From NCBI RefSeq assembly GCF_010993745.1, contig NZ_WOTN01000004.1, forward strand, positions 806,001 to 870,000: 64,000 nucleotides of DNA, written 5' to 3'. This document shows positions 25,645 to 33,376 of the stretch, piece by piece. Position numbers and translations under genes: made by a program. The first letter of the stretch is position 1; each line of letters opens with the position of its first letter. The notes under the pieces were generated by a model, which was given only the letters and a program-made list of their open reading frames with translations, had not been told where the DNA came from and searched no databases. This DNA is from Fodinicola acaciae (GTDB lineage: Bacteria > Actinomycetota > Actinomycetes > Mycobacteriales > HKI-0501).

Positions 25645-26453
25645 GCGCTCACTCCGTAGACGTTTTCGTCCAGCCACTTGGTGAACGTGTCGCGGTCGCG
25701 GCTGATCGGGTCCCACTCCGCGTACGTTGTGTTGTCGCGGTCGTAATAACCCAGTGCGTACGACGGAAAAGCACCGCGCGGCACCTCGGCGACCGCGGTC
25801 ACGACCCAGGTCGGCAGCACCACCTGATCCGGCATCGGAGCCAGCTCGTCGACGATCTCCTCGACCGTGACGATCGATTTTTTGGCCGCCAGCACGGCTT
25901 CTTTCTGCACTCCGGTCAGGCCCCAGAGCTGCACGTTGCCGCGCCGGTCGGCGCGCTGCGCGTGGATCACCGTGACATCCGGGTTGATCGCGCGTACGGC
26001 CGCGAGCTGCTCACCGGTGAAAGGACAGGTGATCGGCTCGATCGTGTCGGTCTGGTCGACCAGACCGGTGCCGGAATATCCCCGTAAAACGGCGAAAGGC
26101 AGGCCGGCGGCACCGGCCACGTAACGATTTGCCATGCCCGCGTGCGAATGTTCCTCGATCTCCAGCGGCACCGGCCAGCCATGCTGGACGGCGTCCCGAA
26201 ACCGGTGCAGCGAGCCGACACCAGGATTGCCACCCCAGGAAAAGACCAGTTTCCTCGCGCAGCCGGCGCCGATCAGCTGGTCATAGATCACGTCCGGCGT
26301 CATCCGTACGAGCGTCAGGTCGCGCTTGCGCTGGCGGATCACCTCGTGGCCGGCGGCCATCGGGATGAGGTGCGTGAACCCCTCCATCGCCACCACGTCG
26401 CCGTCGCGGATCACCGACGCGACTGCCTCGGACAGGCTGGTTATCTCGGCCAC
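25641..26453 (-). CDS. pcaI: 3-oxoadipate CoA-transferase alpha subunit
   Basis: A 270-residue subunit. 'GDVVAMEGFTHLIPMAAGHEVIRQ' carries the family's glycine-rich N-terminal motif, and 'VFSWGGNPGVGSLHRFRDA' the CoA-binding segment. It is the first gene of the pca operon. The GTG start follows GAGGAG. The promoter region of about 70 bp up to the GNAT gene contains an inverted repeat. The final thiolase (pcaF) that would yield acetyl-CoA and succinyl-CoA is not within this window. Confidence 0.92.
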   Translation of the reverse strand: MAEITSLSEAVASVIRDGDVVAMEGFTHLIPMAAGHEVIRQRKRDLTLVRMTPDVIYDQLIGAGCARKLVFSWGGNPGVGSLHRFRDAVQHGWPVPLEIEEHSHAGMANRYVAGAAGLPFAVLRGYSGTGLVDQTDTIEPITCPFTGEQLAAVRAINPDVTVIHAQRADRRGNVQLWGLTGVQKEAVLAAKKSIVTVEEIVDELAPMPDQVVLPTWVVTAVAEVPRGAFPSYALGYYDRDNTTYAEWDPISRDRDTFTKWLDENVYGVSA

Positions 26454-26482
26454 GACGCTCCTCGTGTGCGCGATGCGTACAC

Positions 26483-26501
26483 TCGTTCTTTATTCGAACG
26501 A
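26483..26501. promoter_or_regulatory. Inverted repeat in the pca promoter, candidate PcaR operator
   Basis: TCGTTC-N7-GAACGA, 30 bp upstream of the pcaI start, in the only intergenic gap that can drive the pca operon. The encoded IclR regulator is the obvious candidate to bind it. The match to a published PcaR consensus was not checked. Confidence 0.5.
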
Positions 26502-26523
26502 TAGATCCGCGCGCCGAGACCCG

Positions 26524-27030
26524 TCAATGTGACAGATGCTGCTCCAGGACCTGCCCTTCCCACTCACCGCGCAGGAACGGCGTCGTGCGGGTGAAGCCGC
26601 AGCCTTCGTAATAGCGCACGAGTGCGCCGTCGCCGCCGGACCAGCAGTCGACGCGTACGAGTGAGATCTCGCGCTGGCGGGCCTGGTCGAAGGCGAAGTC
26701 GAGCAGCTGCCGGCCGATGCCGCGGCCGGCGTAGTCGCGCGAGGCGACCAGGAAGTGCACGTAGAGCTCGCGCTCGGCGGCGGCCGGTGCGTACGGCGGG
26801 GGCTCCTCGCTGATGTGCAGCATGCCGACACAGACGCCGTCGATCTCCGCGATCCACATGCCGCCGTCGTCGGCCATCCGCTCGATCCGGTCGATGTTGG
26901 CCGGCTGCTCGGACCACGGCTCGGTCCCCCACTGCGCGCCGGAGCCGCGCAGCACCAGCCAGTCGACGGCGTCGTCGATCACGGCGAGGACGACGGTCAG
27001 ATCGTCTCGTCCGCCGGGTCGGATCTTCAC
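26524..27030 (-). CDS. GNAT-family N-acetyltransferase
   Basis: A 168-residue acetyltransferase. Motif A is 'HFLVASRDYAGRGIGRQLLDFAF' (Arg-Gly-x-Gly binding acetyl-CoA, split in reading), and motif B is 'GALVRYYEGCGFTRT'. The target is unknown. The start overlaps the end of the upstream MarR gene by 4 bases (ATGA type), so the two are coupled. It may be involved in drug or metabolite acetylation under MarR control (inference). Confidence 0.85.
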   Translation of the reverse strand: MKIRPGGRDDLTVVLAVIDDAVDWLVLRGSGAQWGTEPWSEQPANIDRIERMADDGGMWIAEIDGVCVGMLHISEEPPPYAPAAAERELYVHFLVASRDYAGRGIGRQLLDFAFDQARQREISLVRVDCWSGGDGALVRYYEGCGFTRTTPFLRGEWEGQVLEQHLSH

Positions 27031-27482
27031 GGAGACAACTCTTCCATCCTGGCGACGAAATCGCTCAGTAACCGAGCGAACTCGGTCCGTTCCCGGTCAG
27101 TCCAGCCGGCCATCGCTCGGTCGGACATGGCCACGCGGAACGCGTGCATCGCCTCCACCGCCGCCGTTCCCTCGGTCGTCAACGCCAGCAGCGACCGCCG
27201 TCCGTCCCGCTGGTCCGACTCTCGCCGCACCAGACCGTCCGCGACGGCGCCGGCCACCAGCCTGCTGGCGCGCGGCTGGTCCACCGCAAGCCGCTCGGCG
27301 ATCGTACTCACCGAGCACGGACCGGCTTCGGCGTCTATCACATCCAGCAGCATGCCGGTCGCCGTCGCCGCCTTGCTGGAGCCGGCCGCCTTCGCCAGCG
27401 CCCTGCGGCTTTGCCTCCGGCGGATCAGCACCAGCGCGTACGCGACGGCCTCGGCCGGGGTGTCGCGCGTCATGGATGTCAT
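27027..27482 (-). CDS. MarR-family transcriptional regulator
   Basis: A 151-residue MarR protein. The winged helix is 'CSVSTIAERLAVDQPRASRLVAGAVADGLVRRESDQRDGRRSLLAL' (about 55-100, split in reading). Two in-frame ATGs (27482 and 27473) are possible; the second has AGGA about eight bases upstream. It is divergent from another winged-helix gene over a 45-bp AT-rich region and coupled to the downstream GNAT gene. The effector is unknown. Confidence 0.86.
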   Translation of the reverse strand: MTSMTRDTPAEAVAYALVLIRRRQSRRALAKAAGSSKAATATGMLLDVIDAEAGPCSVSTIAERLAVDQPRASRLVAGAVADGLVRRESDQRDGRRSLLALTTEGTAAVEAMHAFRVAMSDRAMAGWTDRERTEFARLLSDFVARMEELSP

Positions 27483-27527
27483 CCTACATACTCATGCATG
27501 TTAGATTACATATAGTTGGAGGATGAC
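27483..27527. promoter_or_regulatory. Divergent promoter/operator between two winged-helix genes
   Basis: A short AT-rich segment with a CATGCATG palindrome at 27493-27500, TACATA in direct repeat (27485 and 27507), TATAGT near 27511 as a possible -10 for the plus gene, and TATGTA as a possible -10 for the minus gene. Such a small shared region suits autoregulation by the MarR protein. Confidence 0.4.
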
Positions 27528-27938
27528 ATGCAACGTCCGATTGGTTTCTGGCTCCAGCGGCTCGACGGTCTGATCGAGTCGCGGTTCGCGGCGGAGCTGG
27601 ACGGCCTCGGCCTGACGCGGCGGCACTGGCAGGTGCTGAACACCGTGGCGACTGGACCTGTCACGCGCGCGGAGGTCGACGCCGCCGTCGCGCCGTTCCT
27701 GGCCGCGGCGCCGGCCGACGCGCAGCGATGCATCGACGACCTCATCGCGCGCGGCTGGGTCGCCGATGGCCAGCAACTCGCGCTCACTGCCGACGGAGTG
27801 GCCGGCCACGCGGCGGTCGCGACCGTGGTGCAGCGGGAGCGTACGGCGATCATGGACGGCATCTCGCCCGACGACTACCTGCGCACGGTCATGACCCTGG
27901 AGCGGATGGCCGCCAACCTCGGCCAGCCGCTTCGGTAG
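27528..27938 (+). CDS. Small winged-helix (MarR-like) protein
   Basis: A 136-residue protein beginning 'MQRPIGFWLQRLDGLIESRFAAEL' and carrying 'LGLTRRHWQVLNTVA' and 'DLIARGWVADGQQLALTADG', the helix and wing pattern of MarR-like proteins. The middle 'VTRAEVDAAVAPFLAAA' region replaces a clear recognition helix, so DNA binding is less certain. The ATG at 27528 follows GGAGG. Divergent from a full MarR gene; the pair may cross-regulate. Function unknown. Confidence 0.75.
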   Translation: MQRPIGFWLQRLDGLIESRFAAELDGLGLTRRHWQVLNTVATGPVTRAEVDAAVAPFLAAAPADAQRCIDDLIARGWVADGQQLALTADGVAGHAAVATVVQRERTAIMDGISPDDYLRTVMTLERMAANLGQPLR

Positions 27939-27951
27939 GCTGGCCTTCTCT

Positions 27952-28040
27952 GGAGGGCTCGCATAGTGGCCTAGTGCGGCGGTCTTGAAAACCGCTAAGT
28001 CGGGTGACCGGCTTCGTGGGTTCGAATCCCACGCCCTCCG
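27952..28040 (+). tRNA. tRNA-Ser (anticodon UGA)
   Basis: An 89-base class II tRNA. The acceptor stem GGAGGGC (27952-27958) pairs with GCCCTCC (28033-28039), with discriminator G at 28040 and no encoded CCA. The anticodon stem-loop is GCGGT-CTTGAAA-ACCGC, giving UGA for UCN serine codons. A long variable arm (about GTCGGGTGACCGGC) and a T arm GTGGG-TTCGAAT-CCCAC are present. Confidence 0.96.
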
Positions 28041-28179
28041 CTCCGCCGTCATCGGTCGTCCAGCTGCTGGACGCAGTGCTGAGTACTGGCCGCGTGGCGT
28101 ACGAGCTGGACGGCGCGCTCCACGCCGGGTGTCGGCGACCAGATGCGCGGTGGCCACGTCCAGGCGGACGAGAGACTTG

Positions 28180-29260
28180 CTCCAGTCCGACGACGTACAT
28201 GCGGTCGAGTGGTGAGGTCCAGACGTACGTGCCTGGTGTCACCTTCGTGACGTCCCGGCCGTGGTGGGTTTTGCATTCGTGGTGGTACGTGCAGAGCGGC
28301 TTGAGATTGTCGGCTGATGTCGGGCCGTCTGGAAATGGCACGGTGTGGTCCAGCTCGCAGCTCGTTCGCTGGCCTGTTGCAGCTGGGGGAAATACACGTT
28401 GGCGGGTTGGCTCTGGCGTAATCGGCGAGAACCATGTTTGGCTAGTATTTGAGCCGGCCGTAGTCCAGGACGGTGTCAGTGGGGCCGTCGGTCCAAAGGC
28501 GGAACCATTCGCTGCCGGGCCGCATGCCCAGCTTTCGCGCGTGCTGGGCGGTGATCGGCCCGTGGCCAACAACGCGGCCCGGCTCGTTGTCCAGGCCAAT
28601 CATCGTCGTGGCGTTGACTTTGACGTCCAGCCGGGTTTTCACGTTGCCGGGGTCGCCAAGGATCCGGTCGGCCAGCACGTCGGCGCGGATCTCGTCCATG
28701 CTGCGGGGATCGTCGGCCGTTTTCTGACTGTGCGCGATTTTGTCGATGAGCTGGTAGATCGCCTCGGTCTTCTCCGCCGGCAGCAACGCGCTCAGCCACG
28801 CCATTCCGTCCTCGGCGTCTTCCTTTTCGACCCTGCGCTGCTTTTTCTTTTCCTGACGGCGCTGCTCGGAGCCTTCCGGGTCGAGGGTGGCGACGGTGCG
28901 CTTGACCGCGTCGCGGAACCACCGGTAGTTCCGGTTCTCTGCCTCTGAGATGACGGTGTCTTCCACTTGGCCGGCGATGTCCGGGTCGATGATTTCGGTC
29001 TGCTCGATCATCGTCCGCGCTTTGGCGATGTCGATGATGCCGGCGCAGAGCGCGGCCAGCGTACGGGGGAGTGTGGTGGTCAGATGCTCACCCCACTCCA
29101 ACCGACTCGCGGCGGCCCTGGTGGTCCACTTCAACGCCGAGGCGACTTCGGCGGCCGTGTAGCGGCGGGCCAGCGGGTCGTACTGGCTGACGAATCGGCC
29201 CATCGCGGCAAGCTGCATTCCCCGCATCGCCGCGATCAACCGGTTCGTCACCTCCATCAC
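28180..29260 (-). pseudogene. Broken DUF222/HNH endonuclease (13E12-repeat type)
   Basis: The DUF222 part is readable from about 29257 ('MEVTNRLIAAMRGMQLAAMGRF') to 'VLDYGRLKY', where an in-frame TAG (28442-28444) replaces an expected Arg/Gln codon. The same frame continues after the stop with 'MVLADYARANPPTCISPSCNRPAN', then a one-base shift within 28355-28370 moves the HNH motif 'CELDHTVPFPDGPTSADNLKPLC' and 'HHECKTHHG' into another frame. The HNH frame then runs without a stop into the antisense of the tRNA. The N-terminus is also shorter than usual. These genes are repeated, mobile-like elements in actinobacteria. Two lesions make this copy non-functional. Confidence 0.85.
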
Positions 29261-29300
29261 GGCCAAGCATCGTGAGAGGTGACCCGACCCGCCTCCGACA

Positions 29301-30107
29301 CTAGTGTCCGGCCAGCTTGGCGACGACCGGGGCGAACAGCTCGGCGAAGTCGGCACCCAAGACGAAGTACGAGAAGCCGATTTCCTCGCGCCGCCGCTGG
29401 AGCTCCTCGATGGCCGCCGCGGGGTCACTCGGCAGCACTTCGAGCGCGTCGACCGCGTGCAAGGCGGCCGTGTCGGTGTCCGGAGGCGCCATGAACGGCG
29501 CGACCTTGTCGCCGATCACCGCCACGTGCTGCGACAGCTCGAGGTCCGCGGTGGCCCGGAAGTCGCGTACGAGCTGCGTGTAGTCGGCCCGGTTTTCGCC
29601 GGGCATCAGCGCGAAGGTGACCGTGTCGGCCAGCTCGGCCGCCGCGGCCTGCGCCTTCGGGCCGCGTACGGCCATCACCACCGGCGTGTGCAGGTCGGGG
29701 CCGTCGAGCTCGCGCAGCCGCGCCACGCTCTCACGCACCTGCGCAAGCCGCTCGCGCGGCGGCACGACCGGCAGGCCCAGGCCGCGCAGCTCGTCCTCCA
29801 TGCCGGGTCGGCCGGTGCCGATCCCCATCTCGAAGCGGCCTTCGGTGAGCACCGACAGCGAATGCGCCTCCCACGCGGTGCTCCACGGCGGCCGCAGCGG
29901 CGACGCGTAGACCCAGGTGCCGACCCGGATGTCGGCGATGCTGGCCGCGACGGCCAGCGTGGGGGCCGGCGCCGGCTGCCATTGCTGCACGTCCGGCATC
30001 AGTACGGTGGAATAGCCGAGGTCGGCGATACGGCGGACGCGGTCTCGCCACGTCGGCAGGTCGGTCAGGACTGGTGTCACGACGCCGAATCGGAATGGTC
30101 TGGTCAT
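29301..30107 (-). CDS. LLM-class (luciferase-like) F420-dependent oxidoreductase
   Basis: A 268-residue TIM-barrel protein. It begins 'MTRPFRFGVVTPVLTDLPTW', with 'DLGYSTVLMPDVQQW', 'VGTWVYASPLRPPW' and 'GRFEMGIGTGRPGMEDELRGLGLP' (split in reading), the typical bacterial-luciferase-fold landmarks. In actinobacteria this subgroup uses reduced F420. The substrate is unknown. The ATG at 30107 is chosen because family homology starts there; a frame to 30155 has no support. It is followed 40 bases later by the broken DUF222 gene. Confidence 0.86.
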   Translation of the reverse strand: MTRPFRFGVVTPVLTDLPTWRDRVRRIADLGYSTVLMPDVQQWQPAPAPTLAVAASIADIRVGTWVYASPLRPPWSTAWEAHSLSVLTEGRFEMGIGTGRPGMEDELRGLGLPVVPPRERLAQVRESVARLRELDGPDLHTPVVMAVRGPKAQAAAAELADTVTFALMPGENRADYTQLVRDFRATADLELSQHVAVIGDKVAPFMAPPDTDTAALHAVDALEVLPSDPAAAIEELQRRREEIGFSYFVLGADFAELFAPVVAKLAGH

Positions 30108-30188
30108 CGTCGGGTTTCCTTTTCTCAGCAGCTGGATGTGTCCACAGTCCCGCACGCCGGCCCCGCGGTCATCACCACGATTGGTGAT

Positions 30189-30773
30189 TCAGTGCCTGCT
30201 GTAGTGCGCGATGATGACGCCTTTCGGCGTCGTGACACTGCCGGTCAGGTCAAACCTGGTCAGTGGCGCCGGCCCGTCGAACAGGCGCGCGCCGGTGCCC
30301 AAAGTCAGCGGATGGATCAGCAGGGTGTAGTGGTCGATCAGGCCGGCGGCGTGCAGGCTGCGTACGAGCGCCGCACTGCCGTTGATCGACAGATCGTTCC
30401 CCGGCTCGGCCTTGAGCTTGGCGACCGTCTCGACCGCGTCGCCGCGCAGCAGGACGGAGTTTTCCCAGGCACTGGCGTCCGCCAGGCTCCGAGACACGAC
30501 GTATTTGGTGGCCGCGTTCATCTTCGCGGTGAACGGGTTGCCGTCCGTCCGGCGTCCCCACGCGCTGATGAAGTCCTCCCAGGTGCGCCGGCCAAACAGC
30601 ATGTCGCCCGGTTTGGCCATGCCTTTGCCCAGCTCACGGCCCATCACCTCGTCGTTGTACGCGGGACCCCAGCCGCCGTAGGCGAAGCCGTCGCGGGTGT
30701 CCTCGTCGGTCCGGCCGAGGCCCTGTACGACGCCGTCGAGGGTCACGAACATTCTGGCGGTGATGGAACGCAT
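30189..30773 (-). CDS. RibD_C / dihydrofolate-reductase-like protein
   Basis: A 194-residue protein of the RibD C-terminal (bacterial bifunctional deaminase-reductase) fold. N-terminal strand 'ARMFVTLDGVVQGLG', 'DMLFGRRTWEDFISAWG', 'GNDLSINGSAALVRSLHAAGLID' and the closing 'SVTTPKGVIIAHYSR' define it. These proteins are usually NADPH-binding reductases of unknown substrate and are not true folate enzymes. A 39-codon fragment of a related gene lies 26 bases upstream in the same direction, suggesting a tandem duplication that decayed. Confidence 0.85.
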   Translation of the reverse strand: MRSITARMFVTLDGVVQGLGRTDEDTRDGFAYGGWGPAYNDEVMGRELGKGMAKPGDMLFGRRTWEDFISAWGRRTDGNPFTAKMNAATKYVVSRSLADASAWENSVLLRGDAVETVAKLKAEPGNDLSINGSAALVRSLHAAGLIDHYTLLIHPLTLGTGARLFDGPAPLTRFDLTGSVTTPKGVIIAHYSRH

Positions 30774-30799
30774 GAGGTCTCCTTTTAAGCGCGTACGCG

Positions 30800-30919
30800 T
30801 TAGTCGAGGACGACGAGGTGGTCGTCGATGGTCGTCGTGTGGATGAGAGCCAGGTCGAGCACCGGCGGCCCGCCATGTCCGTCGACAGTGCTGAACACGT
30901 CGACCATCAACTCACGCAC
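30800..30919 (-). CDS. 39-codon internally deleted RibD_C-type mini-gene
   Basis: GTG at 30919, with GGAGGAG about eight bases upstream, opens a 39-residue frame ending in TAA. The first half, 'VRELMVDVFSTVDGHGG', resembles the N-terminal strand of RibD_C proteins (compare 'MRSITARMFVTLDGVVQG' of the next gene). The second half, 'LDLALIHTTTIDDHLVVLD', resembles their last strands (compare 'FDLTGSVTTPKGVIIAHY'). The middle of the fold (about 150 residues) is missing but the frame is kept. It is either a decaying duplicate with a clean in-frame deletion or a real small protein. Translation signals are intact. Confidence 0.5.
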   Translation of the reverse strand: MRELMVDVFSTVDGHGGPPVLDLALIHTTTIDDHLVVLD

Positions 30920-30993
30920 GTTCTCTCCTCCGTTGGTGCCTTCGCGAGGTAGACCGGCGCGGTCGGCGAAACTCATCGGACATACTTGGCGGC

Positions 30994-31806
30994 ATGCGGA
31001 TCGCGGTCACCGGAGGCGCCGGTTTTCTCGGCCGCGCTGTCCTGACGGACCTGCGGGCATACGGTCACGACGCCGATGCGTTCAGCCGGCGTACGCACAC
31101 GGATGTGCGAAATGCCGGCGAAGTCGGGAAACTGGGCGCGTACGACGCGATCGTCCATCTCGCCGCGCCGACGAGTGGCCACCAGTCCTTTGCGGACCCG
31201 CTGACATTCTTCGACGTCATCGTCGGCGGCACCAGGAACGTGCTTGCCGCGGCCACAAACCAGAAGATCGTTTATGCGTCGACCAACGCGATTTATGGCT
31301 CGGCGCACGACGGCCAACTCACCGAGGACCTGCCGCCGCATCCGGAAAGCCCTTATGCCGCGGCCAAACTCGCCGGTGAGCAGTTGGTCGGCACATACGG
31401 AAACGCCGCGGTGTTGCGGATCTTCAACGTCGCCGGCGGGCGCGACACTGACCTGAGTCGTATCCTGCCGCGCGTGTTGGCCGCCACCACCGGCCAGCCG
31501 CTCATGGTGAACGGCGACGGCACCGCCGTACGGGATTTCGTGCACGTCACCGATGTGGCCGCGGCCGTGCGGCTGGCGCTGACGCACACGGGGACATACA
31601 ACATCGGCAGCGGCCACGGCACCAGCATCCTGGATCTGGTGCGTACGGCCGAAAAAGTCACCGGCCGGCGGATCGAGGTATGCCATCGGCCGGCCAAACC
31701 CGAGCCGCACTCGCTAATCGCCGACATCGGCAAGGCCGCTCGCGAGCTGGGTTGGCGGCCGGAGCATTCCGACCTGGAGACGATCGTCCGCGACGCGACG
31801 CGCTGA
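30994..31806 (+). CDS. NAD-dependent epimerase/dehydratase (extended SDR)
   Basis: A 270-residue extended short-chain dehydrogenase. Its nucleotide-binding motif is GGAGFLG (7-13), the 'YASTNAIYGS' strand carries the catalytic Ser/Thr, and the active-site YxxxK is in 'SPYAAAKLAGE'. 'NGDGTAVRDFVHVTDVAAA' is the usual GalE/RmlB-type substrate-domain motif. It probably acts on a nucleotide-sugar (4-epimerase or dehydratase). Only a short gap separates it from the divergent mini-gene. Confidence 0.87.
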   Translation: MRIAVTGGAGFLGRAVLTDLRAYGHDADAFSRRTHTDVRNAGEVGKLGAYDAIVHLAAPTSGHQSFADPLTFFDVIVGGTRNVLAAATNQKIVYASTNAIYGSAHDGQLTEDLPPHPESPYAAAKLAGEQLVGTYGNAAVLRIFNVAGGRDTDLSRILPRVLAATTGQPLMVNGDGTAVRDFVHVTDVAAAVRLALTHTGTYNIGSGHGTSILDLVRTAEKVTGRRIEVCHRPAKPEPHSLIADIGKAARELGWRPEHSDLETIVRDATR

Positions 31807-31823
31807 CGTGCGACCATGACCGC

Positions 31824-32234
31824 ATGGCGAAGACGCATGCGGAATACATCGAGGCATTGGCCGAGCCACGCCGCGCGGACGTGCGCGCGTTGGACGAGAC
31901 CGTACGCCGTGCGGCGCCGCAACTGGCACCGACGATGGAATTCGGCATGCCAGGTTACGGCAAATACCACTACCGGTACGACTCCGGCCGAGAGGGCGAC
32001 TGGGCCCTGGTTTTGTTCGCCAGCCAGAAAAACCACCTGTCGCTCTACGTCACCGCGATGACCGCGGACGGCACGCGCTATCTCGCCGAGGCGTACGCCG
32101 ACCGGCTCGGCAAGGTGTCGGTCGGCCGGAGCTGCATCCGGTTCAAGCGGCTGTCCGATGTGGACGGGGCGGTGCTGGCCGAGCTGCTCGCCGAGGCCGC
32201 CGCGCACCCGCCGTATCCGCTGGCCGCTCAGTGA
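31824..32234 (+). CDS. DUF1801 (YdhG-like) protein
   Basis: A 136-residue protein. 'YIEALAEPRRADVRALDETVRRAAPQLAPTMEFGMPGYGKY' (split in reading) and 'LSLYVTAMTADGTRYLAEAY' match DUF1801, an alpha-beta family found widely and of unknown function. 'GRSCIRFKRLSDVD' completes the fold. The ATG is 17 bases after the epimerase stop. Its own stop overlaps that of the convergent TetR gene by 7 bases. Confidence 0.83.
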   Translation: MAKTHAEYIEALAEPRRADVRALDETVRRAAPQLAPTMEFGMPGYGKYHYRYDSGREGDWALVLFASQKNHLSLYVTAMTADGTRYLAEAYADRLGKVSVGRSCIRFKRLSDVDGAVLAELLAEAAAHPPYPLAAQ

Positions 32235-32812
32235 AACTGGCGGAGCAGAGCCGAGGTCAGCCGCCCAGCGACGCGTACGGTCAGTGGTGCGCGGCTGATC
32301 ATCAGGCGATACCAGAGGACGCCGTAGATCTGGTCGACCACCAGCTCCAGGTCGGTGCCGGCGGCGATCTCGCCGCGCGCCGCGGCGCGTGACAGGATGC
32401 CGTGCAGCTCGTCGCGCCGGCGGCCGGTGAATTCCCGCAGCAGCGCACCGGCGTGCGCGTCACGCTGCGCCTCGGCCAGCACGGCTCGCAGCCGCGAGGC
32501 GGCCGGTTCGGCGCCGGCCGCGCGAAAAGTCGACGAGACGAAGGTTTTCAGGTCACTGGCAAGCGATCCGGTGTCCGGTGTCGGTGCGCTCGCGCGCGCG
32601 AGGTCGGTCATCGCCTCCAGCAGCACCGCGCCTTTTGACGGCCACCAACGATAAATCGTCTGTTTTCCGACACCGGCGGCGGCGGCGATCATGTCGATGG
32701 TCACGGCGGCGCCGTCCGGCTGGCCGAGCAGGTCGGCCGCGGCGTCCAGGATCGCCTGGCGAGCCGCCTCGTTGCGGCGCCGGCCGGTGTGCTGGCGAGG
32801 TTCGGTCACCAT
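32228..32812 (-). CDS. TetR-family transcriptional regulator
   Basis: A 194-residue TetR repressor. The helix-turn-helix is 'VTIDMIAAAAGVGKQTIYRWWPSKGAVLLEAM' (about 37-68, split in reading). The ATG at 32812 is six bases after TATGAT, so the mRNA is probably leaderless. A longer frame to 32905 would cover the operator and is rejected. It is divergent from a Ddn-like reductase gene over a 76-bp space that holds a 45-bp inverted repeat, so it most likely represses that gene and itself. Confidence 0.88.
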   Translation of the reverse strand: MVTEPRQHTGRRRNEAARQAILDAAADLLGQPDGAAVTIDMIAAAAGVGKQTIYRWWPSKGAVLLEAMTDLARASAPTPDTGSLASDLKTFVSSTFRAAGAEPAASRLRAVLAEAQRDAHAGALLREFTGRRRDELHGILSRAAARGEIAAGTDLELVVDQIYGVLWYRLMISRAPLTVRVAGRLTSALLRQFH

Positions 32813-32817
32813 GCCGC

Positions 32818-32823
32818 CATCAT
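32818..32823 (-). promoter_or_regulatory. -10 box TATGAT for a leaderless tetR transcript
   Basis: TATGAT is read on the minus strand, six bases before the ATG at 32812, which would place the transcription start on or next to the start codon. No ribosome-binding site is present, in agreement. Confidence 0.5.
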
Positions 32824-32829
32824 ACTTGA

Positions 32830-32874
32830 CGAAACTATCGGTCTCGGCAACGATTGACGAGACCGACAGTTTCG
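32830..32874. promoter_or_regulatory. TetR operator: 17-bp inverted repeat with 11-bp spacer
   Basis: Arms 32830-32846 (CGAAACTATCGGTCTCG) and 32858-32874 (CGAGACCGACAGTTTCG) are complementary at 16 of 17 positions. The repeat overlaps a TTGACG (32826-32831) that would serve as -35 of the reductase gene, so repressor binding would block that promoter. Confidence 0.8.
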
Positions 32875-32888
32875 ACAAGGAGGATGTC

Positions 32889-33290
32889 ATGGCTGTGGAC
32901 CTCAAACGCCGCGCGGACCTGTTTCATCGCTATCTGGCCAATCCGCTGGCGCTTCGGACGGCACGGTTCGTCCGCGGCCAGGCGGTGCTGGAGACGATCG
33001 GCCGGGTCAGCGGCCAGCCACGCCGGACACCGGTCGGTGGGAAGGTGGTCGGCGGCAGCTTCTGGATGGTCAGCGGTGACGGCCATCGGGCTCAGTACGT
33101 GCGCAACATCGCCGCGAATCCGCGCGTGCGCGTGCAGATCCGCGGCCGCTGGCATGCCGGCGTGGCGCGGCTGCTGCCGGACGACGATCCGCGGGCGCGG
33201 CTGCGGACGCTGCCGGCGTTCAACAGCCGGATGGTCCGGATGCTCGGCGTCGAGCCGTTGACCGTACGGATCGACCTCAAGAACGAGTAA
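32889..33290 (+). CDS. Ddn-like deazaflavin (F420) nitroreductase-family protein
   Basis: A 133-residue split beta-barrel protein. 'ANPLALRTARFVRGQAVLETIGRVSGQPRRTPVGGKVVGG' (split in reading) has the R/K-x-S/T-G-x-x-R-x-T/x-P pattern typical of deazaflavin-dependent reductases, and 'RAQYVRNIAANPRVRVQIRGRWH' is the second hallmark. It should bind F420H2 and reduce a quinone or nitro compound. The start follows AAGGAGG. It is under a divergent TetR regulator with a strong operator, so it is probably induced by its toxic substrate. Confidence 0.86.
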   Translation: MAVDLKRRADLFHRYLANPLALRTARFVRGQAVLETIGRVSGQPRRTPVGGKVVGGSFWMVSGDGHRAQYVRNIAANPRVRVQIRGRWHAGVARLLPDDDPRARLRTLPAFNSRMVRMLGVEPLTVRIDLKNE

Positions 33291-33376
33291 AGAGCGCGAG
33301 TCGGATTTGCCGAGCGGGTTGATCCACGGCACTCTTCCACCGTCAGGACTCTTACCAGTTCACCAGGGGGTCGCAC

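Noticed and set aside
27952-28180. Possible phage attachment site at tRNA-Ser
   Set aside because: No integrase gene and no duplicate of the tRNA 3' end are visible nearby.
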